This document shows positions 34,861 to 47,847 of a stretch of 64,000 nt of DNA, one piece after another. How positions within the stretch are numbered: the first letter of the stretch is position 1; the number at the start of each line of letters is the position of its first letter. A program made the position numbers and the translations under genes. Source of the stretch: Larimichthys crocea. Its lineage: Eukaryota; Chordata; Actinopteri; Sciaenidae. The stretch spans positions 10,161,927-10,225,926 of the forward strand of contig NC_040012.1 of assembly GCF_000972845.2 (NCBI RefSeq). Direction: 5' to 3'. The notes beneath the pieces are model-generated. The model saw only the letters and a program-made list of their open reading frames with translations, was not told the origin of the DNA and did no database searches.

Positions 34861-36395
34861 AACAAAAAACAACTATATATTAACTATATACATGTATTAA
34901 CTAGCTTGTGTGAAGAGATGTTCGACCACATCTACAGGCTGAAATGCTTCTACCTTTTGCTGATGAAACACTCAAAAACTTCTTAGAAACATGTGACACG
35001 TCATAGTTCAAATGAGGATAAGGGCCTGAAAAAGACGTTAAAATCCTGCGTACTATCTCACCTCTTCTCATCGTACCCCCTTAAATCTGGTTCATTTCAT
35101 AAAGTTACAAAAAAGATGCTGGACACAGACATCAGATACAGAAAAGAGAGTGTGTGAGAGTGTTTCAGACCCTGTTTGATGGTTGGACACTGTTTCTGAA
35201 GCATATTTCTGCCTTAAGTGCAGGTAGGGAAATAAAGTATTGAGATGGACTGACATATTTTCTTCTTCCAAAGCGTGGAACAGCATATTCTTCCGATCAC
35301 AACTACCAGATAAATTATTCTGCTATGATTGATCTCATGGTAATGTACAGCATGTCTACACAGTATGAGAGCTGTACTGCAGAGACAGAGACAGAGAGCG
35401 CTGAGGCCAACACAGGTATATGAGTTAATAATCCACTTAGCATCGGCGTATGAGCTTTGTGTTGAGAGGTCTCCTCCAATCAACGTTGTGCAGGCGAGGA
35501 TCGTGATCGATGCCAGCAAGGTTAGATGTTCATAACACGCCTCTTTATCATACCACAAGAGCTGAATGCAAATAGTCCCAACAGCCCTTCTTCCACTGAC
35601 CACATCTGCCCGTCACCCTCCATCCTCTCCACCCTCGTCCACCGTCTCCATTTCTTTCTCTCTTTTTTTTCGTGCTAATGAGACAGTAAGTGGAACATGG
35701 TGTTTTCATCTAGCCTCTGAATGCTAGTTAGTTCGCTCTCAGACAAGCAAAAGAGAGACACAGTGCCAGAAAATGCTATTTTTACATCATTAATTGTGTT
35801 GTTGTGGTTGTTGTTTGACATTAAACTGATGAAATGAATCAATGCAGTGACGCCTTCGTAGCAAATATGACTTTTTTTGCCCACAATCTCCTAAGACTGA
35901 AACAAATAACCCACTTCTGAGACCTACATTACGTTTTTTTTAGGGCAAGTCTTATATCCAGTACAAGACAATGAGAGCATTGTATGTTTTTAGTGCACTG
36001 TGTCTCTGTGGCAGACAAGACTCTCTGATTATAACATCGCTGTGTGTTCAGTTAGTAGCTGTACAGTGTACACTGGGTTTTTTAGGAATCTCAAAGTGCT
36101 GTACTTAGTGTTAGAACAGCCCCTCATGAGGGTTCAAAACTAGGCTTTCTGAGAAGCCTCTATCCAAACATGACTGCACTTAAGTCTAACATGTGGCCCA
36201 AGTGTGAAACTAACTGGTAACCATGCACACAAGAGACACAATCTTTAAATTCTTAAAGCTTCTGAGGGATCGAAACTCAAGAGTGCTTTTTTAAAAGTGT
36301 TGGTTGGAGGATGTGTGCTGTTGAAGAGTTTATTTTCCTAAAAGAACATTTCAGCTTCAGCTGAAAAGATTGATGCCACTCTCGTGTCAGTGCGT
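34861..36395. other. Non-coding sequence, no feature recognised
   Basis: The 129-codon minus-strand frame at 35214-35603 was checked as a candidate for the missing galactosyltransferase anchor exon. It lacks the expected N-terminal anchor and Pro/Ser-rich stem, so it is not called. Confidence 0.55.
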
Positions 36396-36404
36396 TCAGT
36401 GCGT

Positions 36405-36600
36405 TCAATATGGAGCTTAGCTTAGCACAAAGACTGCAAGCAGGGAGGAACGGCCAGCTTGGCTCTGCTCAAGGTTCAAAAATGAACCACCATTTGTGGT
36501 TTTATGGGGAGTTATGCGCTGCGACTTTTTCTTGGCAAAAAGCAACCAGGGGGAAAGTGACTTCCAGAAGACTTTGTGACCATAAAGTTGTCGATAGAGA
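36405..36600 (+). repeat. Common teleost repeat (GCTTAGCTTAGCACAAAGACTG type)
   Basis: GGAGCTTAGCTTAGCACAAA GACTGCAAGCAGGGAGGAAC ... CAGCTTGGCTCTGCTCAAGG matches a very abundant fish repeat (usual form TTAGCTTAGCATAAAGACTGG). The 68-codon frame at 36410-36616 derives from it and is not a gene. Confidence 0.75.
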
Positions 36601-36744
36601 TGCAGTGATTAACTGAGTGTTTCCGTCACTTACAAATCAGTGCAACGTAAATGATCAGCAACAAGGTGGGAAACACTGCACCATTTATGAATGGCATGTA
36701 ATCCTCTCACGGCTGCAAGGAATGTTCTCAATTTTCCCGCTTTT

Positions 36745-36960
36745 ATTTTTACTAGATAGACTTTATTTATCCCAAGCTGGGAAATTACAGTGCAGCAGCA
36801 GCATTACACACAGTGACGACAGACAACAACTTAAGAATAAAAAATATAGAGAACAAACTATACATAATGAAATTATACTAATAACAATGAAAAAATGCTC
36901 ATGCAATCTTATACATACGTAGTGTTTTAAAATAAATGAATAAAAAGTGCTAGGTGGGTG
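36745..36960 (-). mobile_element. LINE 3-prime end (Rex/RTE-type tail)
   Basis: On the plus strand TAGATAGACTTTATTTATCC CAAGCTGGGAAATTACAGTG is the reverse complement of the usual fish LINE tail ending GGGATAAATAAAGTCTATC. The AT-rich sequence to the right fits the 3-prime untranslated region. Upstream coding parts are missing. Confidence 0.65.
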
Positions 36961-37848
36961 AATAAACTGTTGCTTGTCATGATATAGTAACTACAGCACA
37001 TAACTCCTGATTGCAGCACAGCACAGACAGGAGAGTGCTATTCATTTTCCTCATCTTTTGACAAAGACATTAGCGTCTTTCCGAAGATTATAAACTATTA
37101 TTTCAATTCAAATGTCACCAACTTTGCATTGTCATTGCTCGCTCAGTGGTTGCCTTCAGCATTTGATTTACCACCAACACACCTACTCAAGTGGATACCA
37201 AACAGTTCAAACCGACTGATGAAAATGGATCGGCCGCACAGGAGGTGACGCACTTCACTCACAACTAAGTTGTTGTTGTTTTGACTGAGAAGGACAGCGA
37301 CGGCGAGGTAGAGGTCAGTGAGCTTGCAAAGAGTGTGGTGACGTGAGAAAATGGAAGCTTTTCAAAATAAACCCTGACATCATCATGCTGTTTTGCTCTG
37401 ACGGAGACGACATGAATAATACAGAGGGTGTTCATGTGTGTGCACTGTAAAAGAGAGAAGCAGAAAAAATGAATGTGGGTTTGAGCTAATGTTTGTAGAG
37501 TAAGAAAAGATAGATGAGAGCTGTAACGTGTGGTAGCTTTGTAGGGGCGCAATTATGACGCGCGCACACATGTAACAGCTCATGCTTATCTACGTGGCGC
37601 TGTTAGAGTAATACATTATAATCACGCCGCTTGATCGTTCTATCTGGGACACCCTCTGCACTTTGGGGGATACATCACTGCTTTGTCTGCAAATATACAC
37701 AGGCATCCGCACACAAATACACACGCAAACTGTATACACACCAGTTTTCTCAGCACAATAATAATGAACCAAATCTCTGAGCTATTAGGTTAGTAGCACG
37801 TGTGCTGAAGCAACACACAGAGAGCAGACCTGAGGCAGTAAGCCTTCC
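36961..37848. other. Non-coding sequence, no feature recognised
   Basis: No supported feature. Short frames are antisense pairs. Confidence 0.55.
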
Positions 37849-37850
37849 AC

Positions 37851-37885
<35 letters not shown>
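37849..37885. repeat. (CA)n microsatellite
   Basis: CA dinucleotide run with one extra A. Confidence 0.97.
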
Positions 37886-39620
37886 GAGTGAGTCGGCCTA
37901 TTTGTGGCTGTGATTTCAGCTTAGGTCAGACTTTACAATAAGGAAACAGAAATAGGAGAAAAATGGGAGCACTCCTGGGTTTTTGTTGGTCCCGATTTGG
38001 TTCTGGTTTTGTGTGATAGTACATCCATTCACAGATTTCTCTCTTTTCTGGTCTCACCACATAACTCAAACCTGAAAAATTCACACCTCTCTCTTCCTTC
38101 CTATCACTCACACTCACTGTCTGCTAGAAGTCTTAACAGATCCACCTGGTTCCTGTGACTGAGATTTGACTTGGATCAGGTCCTTACACCTCTGGTTTGG
38201 TTTCCTGTGAGTTCATTTTTGTGTAACTTACAGTTTTGGATCAAAGAAAACAAACCATGAATCAGAAATGTGACTAAAATATGTTACCAAATGTTTTTCA
38301 TAATTGATGGATCAACATTTTATTTCTTAATCATTTTATGAGTAAAAGATTTTTTTTGGCAACATTGTCGGTGAACATGTCTGTCTGTTTAATTTGTTAT
38401 ATTATATTTTACATTTTGCTGATTCATTTAATGACGAACTGATGATTCAGACAGAACAGTCACACAAATGTTTATTTCAAGAGAATATGTACCGATCTCA
38501 CACATTCACAGAGTCTATGTATGTGTGACTACTGCTTATACATAACATTTCTCTCTTTGTGGCTCCTGAGGAAACTGCACAAAATCTGATGAATTGCCTG
38601 AAGTGATATTGATTGAAACCGGGACCCACGTGAGTTCATATCCACATTTTATACAGGCAATTGGATATTAATGCCGATCCCGGGTCTGTTTAACATTATG
38701 GGTAATAGTGGAGTGGATCCATGGCAGGTCATGATCGAAGTGCTGTGTGTGTACAAGATAAATAACATGTATGAGTGAGTGAGTGTCCCCCTGCTCAGGA
38801 GGTGAAGGACCAGAGAGCAAAGGTCAGATTCATCTGGAGCACACAGACAACGACAAATTAATAATGTAGCTATGGCAGCAAACGAGCTGTAGCACATTTT
38901 TGGGTGATTTTAGTTTCGGTCACAAATTTTTTGGACTATTGAACACCTCCTACCTGCTTCTCATCTCTGCTTGAGACTAGTAGAACAGGCTATATTATCC
39001 ACTACTAGAGTAATAACAACCAAATATGCATTGTGGGCAATGTAGTTTGGACAAAAATAAGAACGCTGCAATAATTTTGATACATTCTGACTGTAAAAAA
39101 TAAAGAATTCTACATTGATAAGCTTGTTAAACAATACTGCATGAGTGATCACGTGTACGACAGCGTGCACGGGGTTTAAAGTTTAATATTCATGATATAT
39201 ATATAGTATGATATATGTATTGCAATAAAATATTTAATTTCTCACTGTTATAACATCTCCATGCACAGTGAAATGTAATCAACACATCTTCCTACACAAG
39301 CCCTACAGATCAAATCTCAATAACAAAAGGAAAAAAAAAGTGATTTGATTTGATTTTTATTTAGCAACACAGCAACTAAACAACTTTCTTTTCCCTCTAA
39401 AATCTGAATCCAAAAACAAGTGCGACTTGCTGTGTCCTTACAGAGTGTGTGGTCAGGCCATCTGACTGCATCAACTACACACAACAGGCTGGTTGTTAAT
39501 CAGCAGAGACTATTTTGTGCCTTCACGTTAACTTAAACAACAACTGAAGCAGTGCCAGGGTCAGATTTCTGAGTTTATAATTAAGTTCGGTTTTGGCGTC
39601 AGGTTGAGTGAATAAAAGGC
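37886..39620. other. Non-coding sequence, no feature recognised
   Basis: AT-rich, with ATATATATA near 39197. No exon or recognisable repeat was seen. Confidence 0.55.
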
Positions 39621-39950
39621 AAAAAAAAAAAAAAAAAGAACTAGAGGAAGGAAAGTGAATGGACAGAGAAAGAGGGAGGGGGAGATTGTTCCTCTCCTCC
39701 TGCCTCCCACTGACACAGACTCTCTGACAATAGAGACTTTCAGCTCTCTGAATCTCATTAGCCTGTCCACTCCCTGCCTCTCTTCTCTTTTTCTCTCTTT
39801 CAATCATTTACAAGTGCCTCTACCAGCTGTAGACTGTAATTGCTATTCTTCCGGAGATGTGGAGAAAGAAAGGAGGTAGAGGAGGGCATAGAAAAAGGGA
39901 AGATGTGATGGAAGGAGGGGATGAGAGGGAGGAAGAAGTCATGTCGAGCC
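39621..39950 (+). repeat. A17 run and purine-rich flanks
   Basis: A homopolymer (39621-39637) leads into purine-rich AGAGGAAGGAAAG...AGAGGGAGGGGGAG (to about 39690). A second purine block lies at about 39855-39945. A T/C-rich stretch between them (39770-39800) gives a purine-pyrimidine switch. Confidence 0.8.
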
Positions 39951-40104
39951 ACTAAGCGTACAACAGATTTTATATCTTTCACATTGTTTATCTTTTTTTC
40001 TTTTCGTCCTCATGTTGTCACCCTCCTCTTCTCCTGTCACCGCTTTTGAAGAGCTCTCATTGTTGGAAATCATTTGTGTCAAAGGCTGTGTTCATCTATG
40101 CAAT

Positions 40105-40106
<2 letters not shown>

Positions 40107-40136
<30 letters not shown>
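40107..40136. repeat. (TG)15 microsatellite
   Basis: An uninterrupted TG run, followed by shorter TG tracts near 40143 and 40252-40266. Confidence 0.97.
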
Positions 40137-40139
<3 letters not shown>

Positions 40140-40266
40140 TTCTGTGTGTGTGAATTCACTGGATCAGAGGATTAGTGGTATCTAAGAATCTCCTCGACAC
40201 TAAAAAACATCCAGTCATCTGTTTGCGTGGGTGGCTATTAGTGCAACACCAGTGTGTGTGTGTGTG

Positions 40267-40945
40267 TTTGTGCTGAAAAAAAGAAGAGATAAGGGGTTAA
40301 CAGCAGTGCATTCACAGCTGAGGAAAGGTTGCCATGAGCGCTGTGTCGGCCACAAACTGGCAGCTTTGCTGTCAATTACTGTCATGATTTATATGACGAG
40401 CATAATGTGAGTCTAGTCTGTTCTTTGATTAAAAAGGTTGATGCAGTATTCTTGAACCACAACAGAGATCATATTCAAAAATAGTCCGACTGAACTGATT
40501 GATTTTCTTTTATTTATTTATTTTTTTTAAAAAGGGACAATAAAATCACCTTGGCTAAAAAATAGTGCACTTATCTCAGAAATCACATGGCTCGTCGGAA
40601 GGTGAGAAAAAAAACGTATCGTGACCTTTAAAAAAGGTAAACCAACAGAGATGATACAGTTCTTCCAAGTCAAGAGATAAGAAACAGAGCAACAGAGTTG
40701 CAAAGTGTGACGATTATTTTCTGTTCTGTCTGTTGGAGAACTTCCGATGTTTGGATCACATGAATCTCTCCCGGTTTATTCACTAAAAAGAGCAACTGTG
40801 TTAGAAAACACTGAAATACTGTACGGAGAGAGTCAACCACAACACCTAAGGTGCATCATCCATTCAGACTTTGTTCACTTGCTCTTCTTCATTTATGTGC
40901 TTCTCAATATGTAAATATGCTTCGTAGGTAAATTGTTTTTACAAC
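40267..40945. other. Non-coding sequence, no feature recognised
   Basis: A T/A-rich run lies at 40510-40535. Nothing assignable. Confidence 0.55.
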
Positions 40946-40949
40946 TGGA

Positions 40950-41215
40950 AGTGTGCACGCGGTGTTTTATTTTGAAAATCGACCAGATTCTCTATGCTGT
41001 TTGTTGTATTTGACTTCTGGCCTGTTTGGCGCAGATTGACGCGGCTGATCGCAGCTTCCGTCAAATTGTTTCTGAAGCGGACTTCCGATGGGGTTTAAAA
41101 CATTAGACTGGAACGCGATTATCTCTGCCTGCCGCAACGCACGCGAAGCACATCGCTGAATGGTCACTGTAGTATTTAGAGCCATGTGCCCATCATTAAA
41201 AGAAAAGAAAACTTT
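40950..41215 (-). repeat. CpG-rich block, candidate interspersed repeat
   Basis: It stands out from AT-rich flanks by many CpG sites (CGCAGATTGACGCGGCTGAT, CTGCCGCAACGCACGCGAAG). An 83-codon minus-strand frame (40967-41218) covers it without a recognisable domain. The style suggests a short fish repeat. A small CpG-rich regulatory element is the alternative. Confidence 0.4.
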
Positions 41216-41855
41216 CAAACTACTACTACAACCTGCAGCTACTTCTAATTTGCATCTCTATTCACGAGACAGCATTTGTTACACAGGTAGGACCGAAGCA
41301 AAACCAGCAGCAGCAGTATTACGTACATCATATGGTCTTTTAACTGTATGGATGTATAAAATAAAGAAATTTGCACGTTCTCTTTGCTTTTTAAATAACT
41401 TTTATCAGAATTTCATTGAAACTCAATATAGTGTAAAGATGACAGCCACAGATGCTTCCTCTTGGAAGAGCGAGTGACAACCTTTAATCATCACGTAAAG
41501 TATTTTTATTTTCTGAAATAATGTACGGCAAAAAAAACAAAAAAAAAACACAAACACAAACAAACAGGAAATGTCATGAATGAGCGAGCCGAGTCAAACG
41601 GCGATGATGTAAGCACTGATTCTCTGATAACCCCGTTTCAGCATTTATTTAAGTACTACTTAATGTTCTATTCAAAACCAGCGTTGTGGGTCGTTACCCA
41701 AACAAGCAAAGCAAAAAGCACTTAATGGCTCATATCCATGCGCACAGTACGTCCACTGATGTGTTTTTGCACGGATACGGAAGTGAGTTGGAAGTAGGGG
41801 GCATGAAACAGATGGAGAACGCATGTAACACAACATCGTATGCTGGCACGGCAAA
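41216..41855. other. Non-coding sequence, no feature recognised
   Basis: No supported feature; A-rich tract 41529-41567. Confidence 0.55.
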
Positions 41856-42070
41856 CAAGGAGCGTGAGAGGGAAAGAGGACGAAGACGGCTTCAGAAAGA
41901 ATAAAAGGAAGGAGAGAGCATGAACGAGGGGAGGGAGAGTGATACTATGTGAGAGGTAGAAGGGCAGCGGGGGGAGAAGAAACAAGCAAAAACAGGAAGA
42001 GAGAGGAGCAGCACAGGGAGGGAGAACAACAACAGAAACACAAAGTGAAGCGGGGATGACAGATAGTGTG
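41856..42070 (+). repeat. Purine-rich tract
   Basis: The plus strand is dominated by A and G (GTGAGAGGGAAAGAGGACGAAG, then GAAGGAGAGAG, then GAGGGGAGGGAGAG) for about 200 bp. The 125-codon minus-strand frame across it (41722-42099) is compositional. Confidence 0.75.
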
Positions 42071-43958
42071 AGGCTGCAAGCTAAATTCCATGGCAACACA
42101 GCACCAGTGAAATGAAGGTGTTGTTTTACTAGTCTGCAGTACTGTTACTGTAAATGTAAATGATTCATAGCACATGCAGTCATCCATGAACATATCCAGA
42201 GAATGTTATTTTGATATTACACATAAACAGCTGCAGAGTCTCACAGGTCATAATTGACTGTATCATCAAACTATTTGCTTTAAGAGTTCTGCAGGTTTCA
42301 GCAATGTGAGGTTTTATTTTTCTCATGCCATAGAAAATGTAATTTACCAGCCGGAAATATGAAAGTATGATGGAACACCAGCAGGAAGTTATATATTATT
42401 ACAGCGCAGTACTTTCTAGCTCAAGGTAACCATGCATGTAATCTCCACGGGGCACCAGTGGTCAAGTCCACCCTAATGTAAGAAAGATGGAAATTTGATA
42501 TTGATATTATTGATGAAGCTCGTGCTTGTCTGTGTTTACTTTCACTTGGTCGAGCCGATGCAGCGTTCATTGTGCTATCACAGCGGCGTACCACGAAACG
42601 AGTGAGTTTGTGTGTGCACAAAGAGACAGGAAGCGGACTGATGAGCTGCAGATACGAGCACAAACACACTGTGTTACTCGAACAACACTCCCATAATGAT
42701 GTTGTTGTCAGCATGTTGTTATGTTCATTATTTCAGAGTTTGTCCAGGGCGAGAAAACAAAAACATATCACTTGCTCTCTCTGGGTTACTCGCTTCACTA
42801 AAATGTTGGTGCTCCTCGATAATAACCAGTATGACTCAAACCGTGAATTGAAGTATTGAGATGAGACTAAACTTGACCTGCAGGAAAAATCAGTTGTTGA
42901 CGAAAAAGTGCAAAGAATCACATAACTAGAACATTTTTTTATGATTTTTTGTTAAATGATGAATAAACTGAACATGTGCTGCACATAAAAAGCATACCAA
43001 CGTATTTATTAGTCCTCATCCTGTCACGTTATTGCAAACTCTTTGGTTTTAGACTTTAGTCAGGATCCCGTAGGACTGACACTGTGTTTTTATCATGACC
43101 TGATTGGTTTATTTCTCATGATATAATTCAATAAACTGCACTAATATGACCGGGATAACTGGCTGGAGATGCATGGATGGATTAATCAATTAGAAATGTT
43201 GATTTGTTTACATGAAATCAGATTTTTGTAGAAAAAAAAAAGGCCCATTATGAGAAAATGAGACTGAAACTTGAGCAGCCTCCCATGTGCACAACCCACT
43301 GTTGAAACAATCACACTTTGAGTTCATATCTGAATTGAATAGTTTCTAAGGTATCTCTACTTTTTGAGACTTTTCAAGAAGTTCCATAAAACATACTAAT
43401 GATAACCAGTTGTGACTCTATGAGCGTGACTTTGATGGACACGTAAGGAAACGGAGGAGCTACTCACAGCTGGAATGATGGTGATGAGAGGCAACCCATT
43501 TATCTATATGTAATTTCTAATTGTTGATATGAATAAAATGGAAAATAGCTTCTTGCACGCTGTAATTTTTTTAGCTTTCTGTAGAAAAATTTTAATTGGT
43601 GCAGGCTACAAGTCGCTTTCATCCTATTCATCTCAGTGTTATGGAAAGGCTTTCCTTTACTTCTCACAAAATAAACAGAAAACTGCTAAATGTGTTGTTT
43701 TTGATCACATGGACTGTTGTTCAGTTGCAATTATGTGATCATAATCCCTGTTTATCACCATCCTATTAATCTGTAATTGACCTATTCCAAGTTATCTAGG
43801 GACGGCAGCCACAGTAATGCTGTGTTTTATGCCGGCTCTGACAAACTTGTGTGTGTTTCCCTAAATGCTGTTTTTGGCATGATTTAGACTGCTCTCCCTA
43901 TTACATGATATCAAATCTGCATGATTGGCAGAGGAGGCGACACTAGCATGCCAGCGTA
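42071..43958. other. Non-coding sequence, no feature recognised
   Basis: A strong donor-like GTGAGTAG on the minus strand near 43460-43467 lacks a supported exon next to it. Otherwise nothing. Confidence 0.5.
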
Positions 43959-43978
43959 TGTGTGTGTGTGTGTGTGTG
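43959..43978. repeat. (TG)10 microsatellite
   Basis: An uninterrupted TG run. The four overlapping frames across 43911-44274 arise from it. Confidence 0.95.
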
Positions 43979-44564
43979 AGCATGTGTGTGGTTGGCGGGT
44001 ACAACCACAGGTCTCGCTGCTACTGTCCAGCTGGCACACTGATGTGGCGGCTGGCACATATGCTGACGCGCACACATTACAAACGCTGTTCTCAGAAGAA
44101 TCAGCATCCCGAGACAGCTGCAGCCAAACGCGTGAAGACTCCAGGTCACGATGCTGTGAGATCTCTCGGTTGCGGTCAGACATGAAATGGTACAGGGAGC
44201 TGGGTTCAGGGTGCCAGAGGATTACAATGCAGAGTCGACTTTTCATGCTGCGAGGCCACTTCAGCCAGAAATAACACAGCAGAATATATTAATCATCGGT
44301 CCAAAGTGTGTCACATTTCATGAGTAGAAAAGTCAAGTAGCATGGAGCAATTCTGGTATACAGTATCATCATATTTTGTGAATTTTAACTGAAAATGTTG
44401 ATAGACGTCAGTCAAACAGACAGAGAGAGAAATACTGAACGGTCCGTCATGAAGGCTAACATTACGTCAGGATTGAGGCAGTGTTTTCCTGTTGCTTCAC
44501 CCTCCTCTCTTGGGTCACGCTGTCTGTCTCTCTCTCTCTCTCTACATCAGTGTGTGTGTGCTGC

Positions 44565-44910
44565 TGGACATGGTCTCCAGTCCCTTCTCACCTGCCAATC
44601 TACCTTGACATCCACAACCAATCATCTTATAACCTGCACGGGCTCGCTCACCTGGATGCTGCCAGGTTGTTCAGTGTTTTCCTTGTTTTTGTTATCGCCT
44701 GCTCACTAACCATTGCTCTCCTCGTGTCCTGCCATATCTGCCACATCCAGCACAGTTTAGTCATCTCTGGTTTTGGGATTCCAGCCTGTCACCTTGGCTC
44801 TAAATAATTCAGCTGAGCCATACCTCACCAATCAACTGTTCAACTAATTCCTGTCTCCTCGCCTGTGTTTGCATATTGGGTCTGCACAGCTCAACGTAAC
44901 ACGTCAAGCT
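44565..44910 (+). repeat. Candidate interspersed repeat (CACCTGCCAATC ... TTTGCATATTGGGTC)
   Basis: CTCACCTGCCAATCTACCTT, CTGCCATATCTGCCACATCC and a terminal TGTGTTTGCATATTGGGTCT resemble the end region of a fish retroelement whose consensus ends TGCATTTGGGTC plus a GTAACA-like phrase. No coding motif was seen. Low certainty. Confidence 0.4.
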
Positions 44911-46839
44911 GAAATGAAACATTTTTAATGTTGTGCTAAGCTAAAAATTGGTACAGTTAGTTTGACCAGACGTCCCCGTCAAAACTGTCCCCGAAAATGT
45001 CCCCGATTTTGACACTGAATGGGGGGAAAAATGCGCGCAGACTCAAACACCAGTTATCACGGTACCCATTTAACGCATCGCCAGAGAAGACGTCGGATCA
45101 CGTAAAGACACAGCAGCGTCAACAACAACTAGAGGCGGCAAAAAGGAAAGAAAAGGAGACCAGCGGCCATGATAAACAGTATGTTGTGTTTGAACTTATT
45201 TATTTTGTGTGAACTGGCAGTAGACTTGGTTGTGTGTAGACATAGGGACCTGAGACTCTGTTAAAACAATAAATTAGTCATTAATCACACTGGGTCCCAC
45301 CATGACACACAGGCAACGCTAACCATGTGCAGTTTCTGGAACCACACCTCTACCTGTGAAGGCTTCAATAATATAATAATATAACACTGTGTAGACATGC
45401 AGGAAACTTTCTGCATACAGGTAAAGTGTTTGTTTAATTAGAATGGACCTCAAGATCTTCGACATGCAACACTCTTTAAGCTCCAATAAGAAGACGGGCA
45501 GATAGTTTTGTCTGTAAATGCGTCTCTATATTTAATACATGTGTAGGAAAACGGCTGCTATTTTGATTTTATTTTTATTTACCCACATATATTTTAGTAT
45601 ACAGTTTCAGGAGACACACAGGAGCTCTTTTCAGGCTAACTGACGGCATATAAAATACAAATTTACTAATTAAACCTTTAGGATCAGATCTGAAAATCTA
45701 AAAATACTGACGACTGGATCAACTATATATCCCACAAACATGAATTTACAGCGAGTGCGTCATCTTTTCCTGACCTAGAAGGGTTTACTTTAGTAGTGGT
45801 TCAAACAGAAAAGGAAAAAAAATAAAAATACAGCGAGAAATTCATATCAAGCACATATTTCTCGCTGAACCAAATCTGACACATGACATTTTTGAAGGCT
45901 GTGCCATTGACGTGTGTGTATTTGCATGTCTGCACACACAGATCCATCTGACAGTATCAGTGTCAGTGTATCAGCGTCCCTCTGTTCACGTCTGTTTTGA
46001 TCTTCCCCCCTTCTATAATCTCAATTCCTTCTTTCCTCCCTGGAATTTCTTTCTTCTGTCCGTCTCCATTAAAGGGTATCCAAATATGTCCGACTGCATG
46101 TGGACGCAAATCCCAAAACACATCAGACACATCAGACAGACGGTTAGACCCACGTAGCAGTCATGCAAGATGAAGAGGACAGATGGAAAAATAAACAGAG
46201 ATATCATTTAAAGTAAGTATTACATCTTGAAAGTGTTGAAAGAAAATAGATCAAATGAAAGGGGAAAGGGGATTTGATAGTTTGGGATCAGTTTTTGGTT
46301 AGAGGGTTCTCTAATAGTGAGGAAGGAGAGCATTTAGTGATTTGCAGACAGGCAACAAAGTCTTCAAAAGCTAAGAGGGTGCCAGTGGAGGGATGCAATA
46401 ATCAAAGCAGCGTGGTCTAACATTAAAAGCTTTGTATGAGCTTTTTGAACCTGCAGGAGACTGGACAGAGAAGGAGGGCACATGGCGTTATAGTAACCAA
46501 AGAAGATGGATGAGATGACTTTCTAAAACACACAGAGGCTGCGAGGAAATGTACTACACTTTGAATAAGAAATTAAAGAGGAAAAATGGAGCTACGTCTT
46601 TAAATTTGGCGTATTCCTACATTAAATTGTCACAGAAACAAAAACAAACGACTTAATTCGACCTCTAAAAGCGTTTGCACAATGCCTCGTTGTAAATGAT
46701 TTTGCACCCTGTTGTAATTACATTGTGTGTAAAATGACTGCGAGGGTAAACGCAGTCTGTACGCTTTAAATCGAGAGCCTTGCAGCTGCAGGATGTGAGC
46801 AGAACAGCGATGCTGTTTTTCAACTATGCACCATATGGC
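44911..46839. other. Non-coding sequence, no feature recognised
   Basis: AT-rich, with no supported exon. Short frames at 44997-45212 and 45912-46157 have no domains. Confidence 0.55.
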
Positions 46840-46858
46840 TTTTTTTTTTTTTTTTTTT
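46840..46858 (+). repeat. T19 homopolymer
   Basis: An isolated T run with no recognisable retroposon attached. Confidence 0.95.
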
Positions 46859-47847
46859 GTAACTTAGTTCAATTAGAGAAACAAGCAAAGAAAAACTGAA
46901 GTCATCCATGCCTGTCACAGCACTCGTAGCTACTAGCTGCGGTGTAGTGAATCAAAAGCAGTTTGATAAGTCAGACCCTCGTTTACTCCACGGTGCATCG
47001 CAGTAATTAGAAGCCACACAGAGTCACGGATGAATCCTCGCAGTAAATGGCGGAAATAGAAAACCAAAAAAAAAAAAAAATGATTTCAACTGTTCTGTGT
47101 ACTAGATTTTTCATGTTAACATCATTTCTTTTGGATCTGATTACATGGCTTGTAGTAGCACAGAGCACCAGCGTCTCAAACGTCGCCAGTGATGCCAATT
47201 TTTGGAAAATGCCAGTTTCAGAGTCCACAATTCCTGCACTGAGAGAATAAATAAAGAAAGCTTGCAGCTGCCTGGCGCTGCTCATGTTTGGTTCTCGGTT
47301 CTCAAAAAGCAAGTTTAAAAGGTTTCAAACCATTTCTTCAGTTGTTCCTCTCATGTGCAGCTGATGGAACAGATACGCCTCTACTTTAATCAATCCAGCA
47401 GTCTACACAGACAGGCCGAATAATTGCTCCTTCTGTTCTCTTCTGTTTTATGCACGTACAGTAGCTACAGCAATTGTGTGTTGGGCTATGAGCGCTGCCA
47501 AATCCTGGGAAACTCACACTCAGTACGGTCCCTGGACGCATCCTGCGTAGACACAAACACTGAAGGTGATGCTGCGTAGACAGGGTGTGTGTGTCCCAAT
47601 TTACTGCATGATATTTACCATCTGCCATTGTATCTGTGAGTCTGCATTCTCACTGTGAAATTTCTGCACTATATACAAGAAGTGGCCTTAAAACCTCCAA
47701 CAACTGAACAAAAAAAATTAATATATATATCTTTTCTGTCCCAAAATGCAATGGGTCACAATTCCCAGATACAAAAGTTACAACTGCATGACTCTACAGC
47801 TGTCAGTGATGAAATAATGACGCCACATGTCAAAAATGCCAATTTAC
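46859..47847. other. Non-coding sequence, no feature recognised
   Basis: A14 near 47067-47080. Two overlapping antisense frames (47007-47312) have no recognisable content. Confidence 0.55.

Noticed and set aside
35214..35603. 129-codon minus-strand frame with hydrophobic stretches, considered as the missing B4GALT anchor exon
   Set aside because: It lacks the short cytoplasmic tail, single anchor and Pro/Ser-rich stem expected, and has no end matching the split Val codon.
36410..36616. 68-codon plus-strand frame
   Set aside because: It derives from an abundant teleost interspersed repeat.
43455..43525. Minus-strand segment ending CAGCT before GTGAGTAG, considered as an exon
   Set aside because: The donor-like sequence is good, but no convincing coding frame, acceptor or homology supports it. 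The start-codon frame stops after 11 codons.
43911..44274. Four overlapping frames of 68-117 codons on both strands
   Set aside because: All run through a TG microsatellite (Cys-Val or Thr-His repeats), with no recognisable domain outside it.
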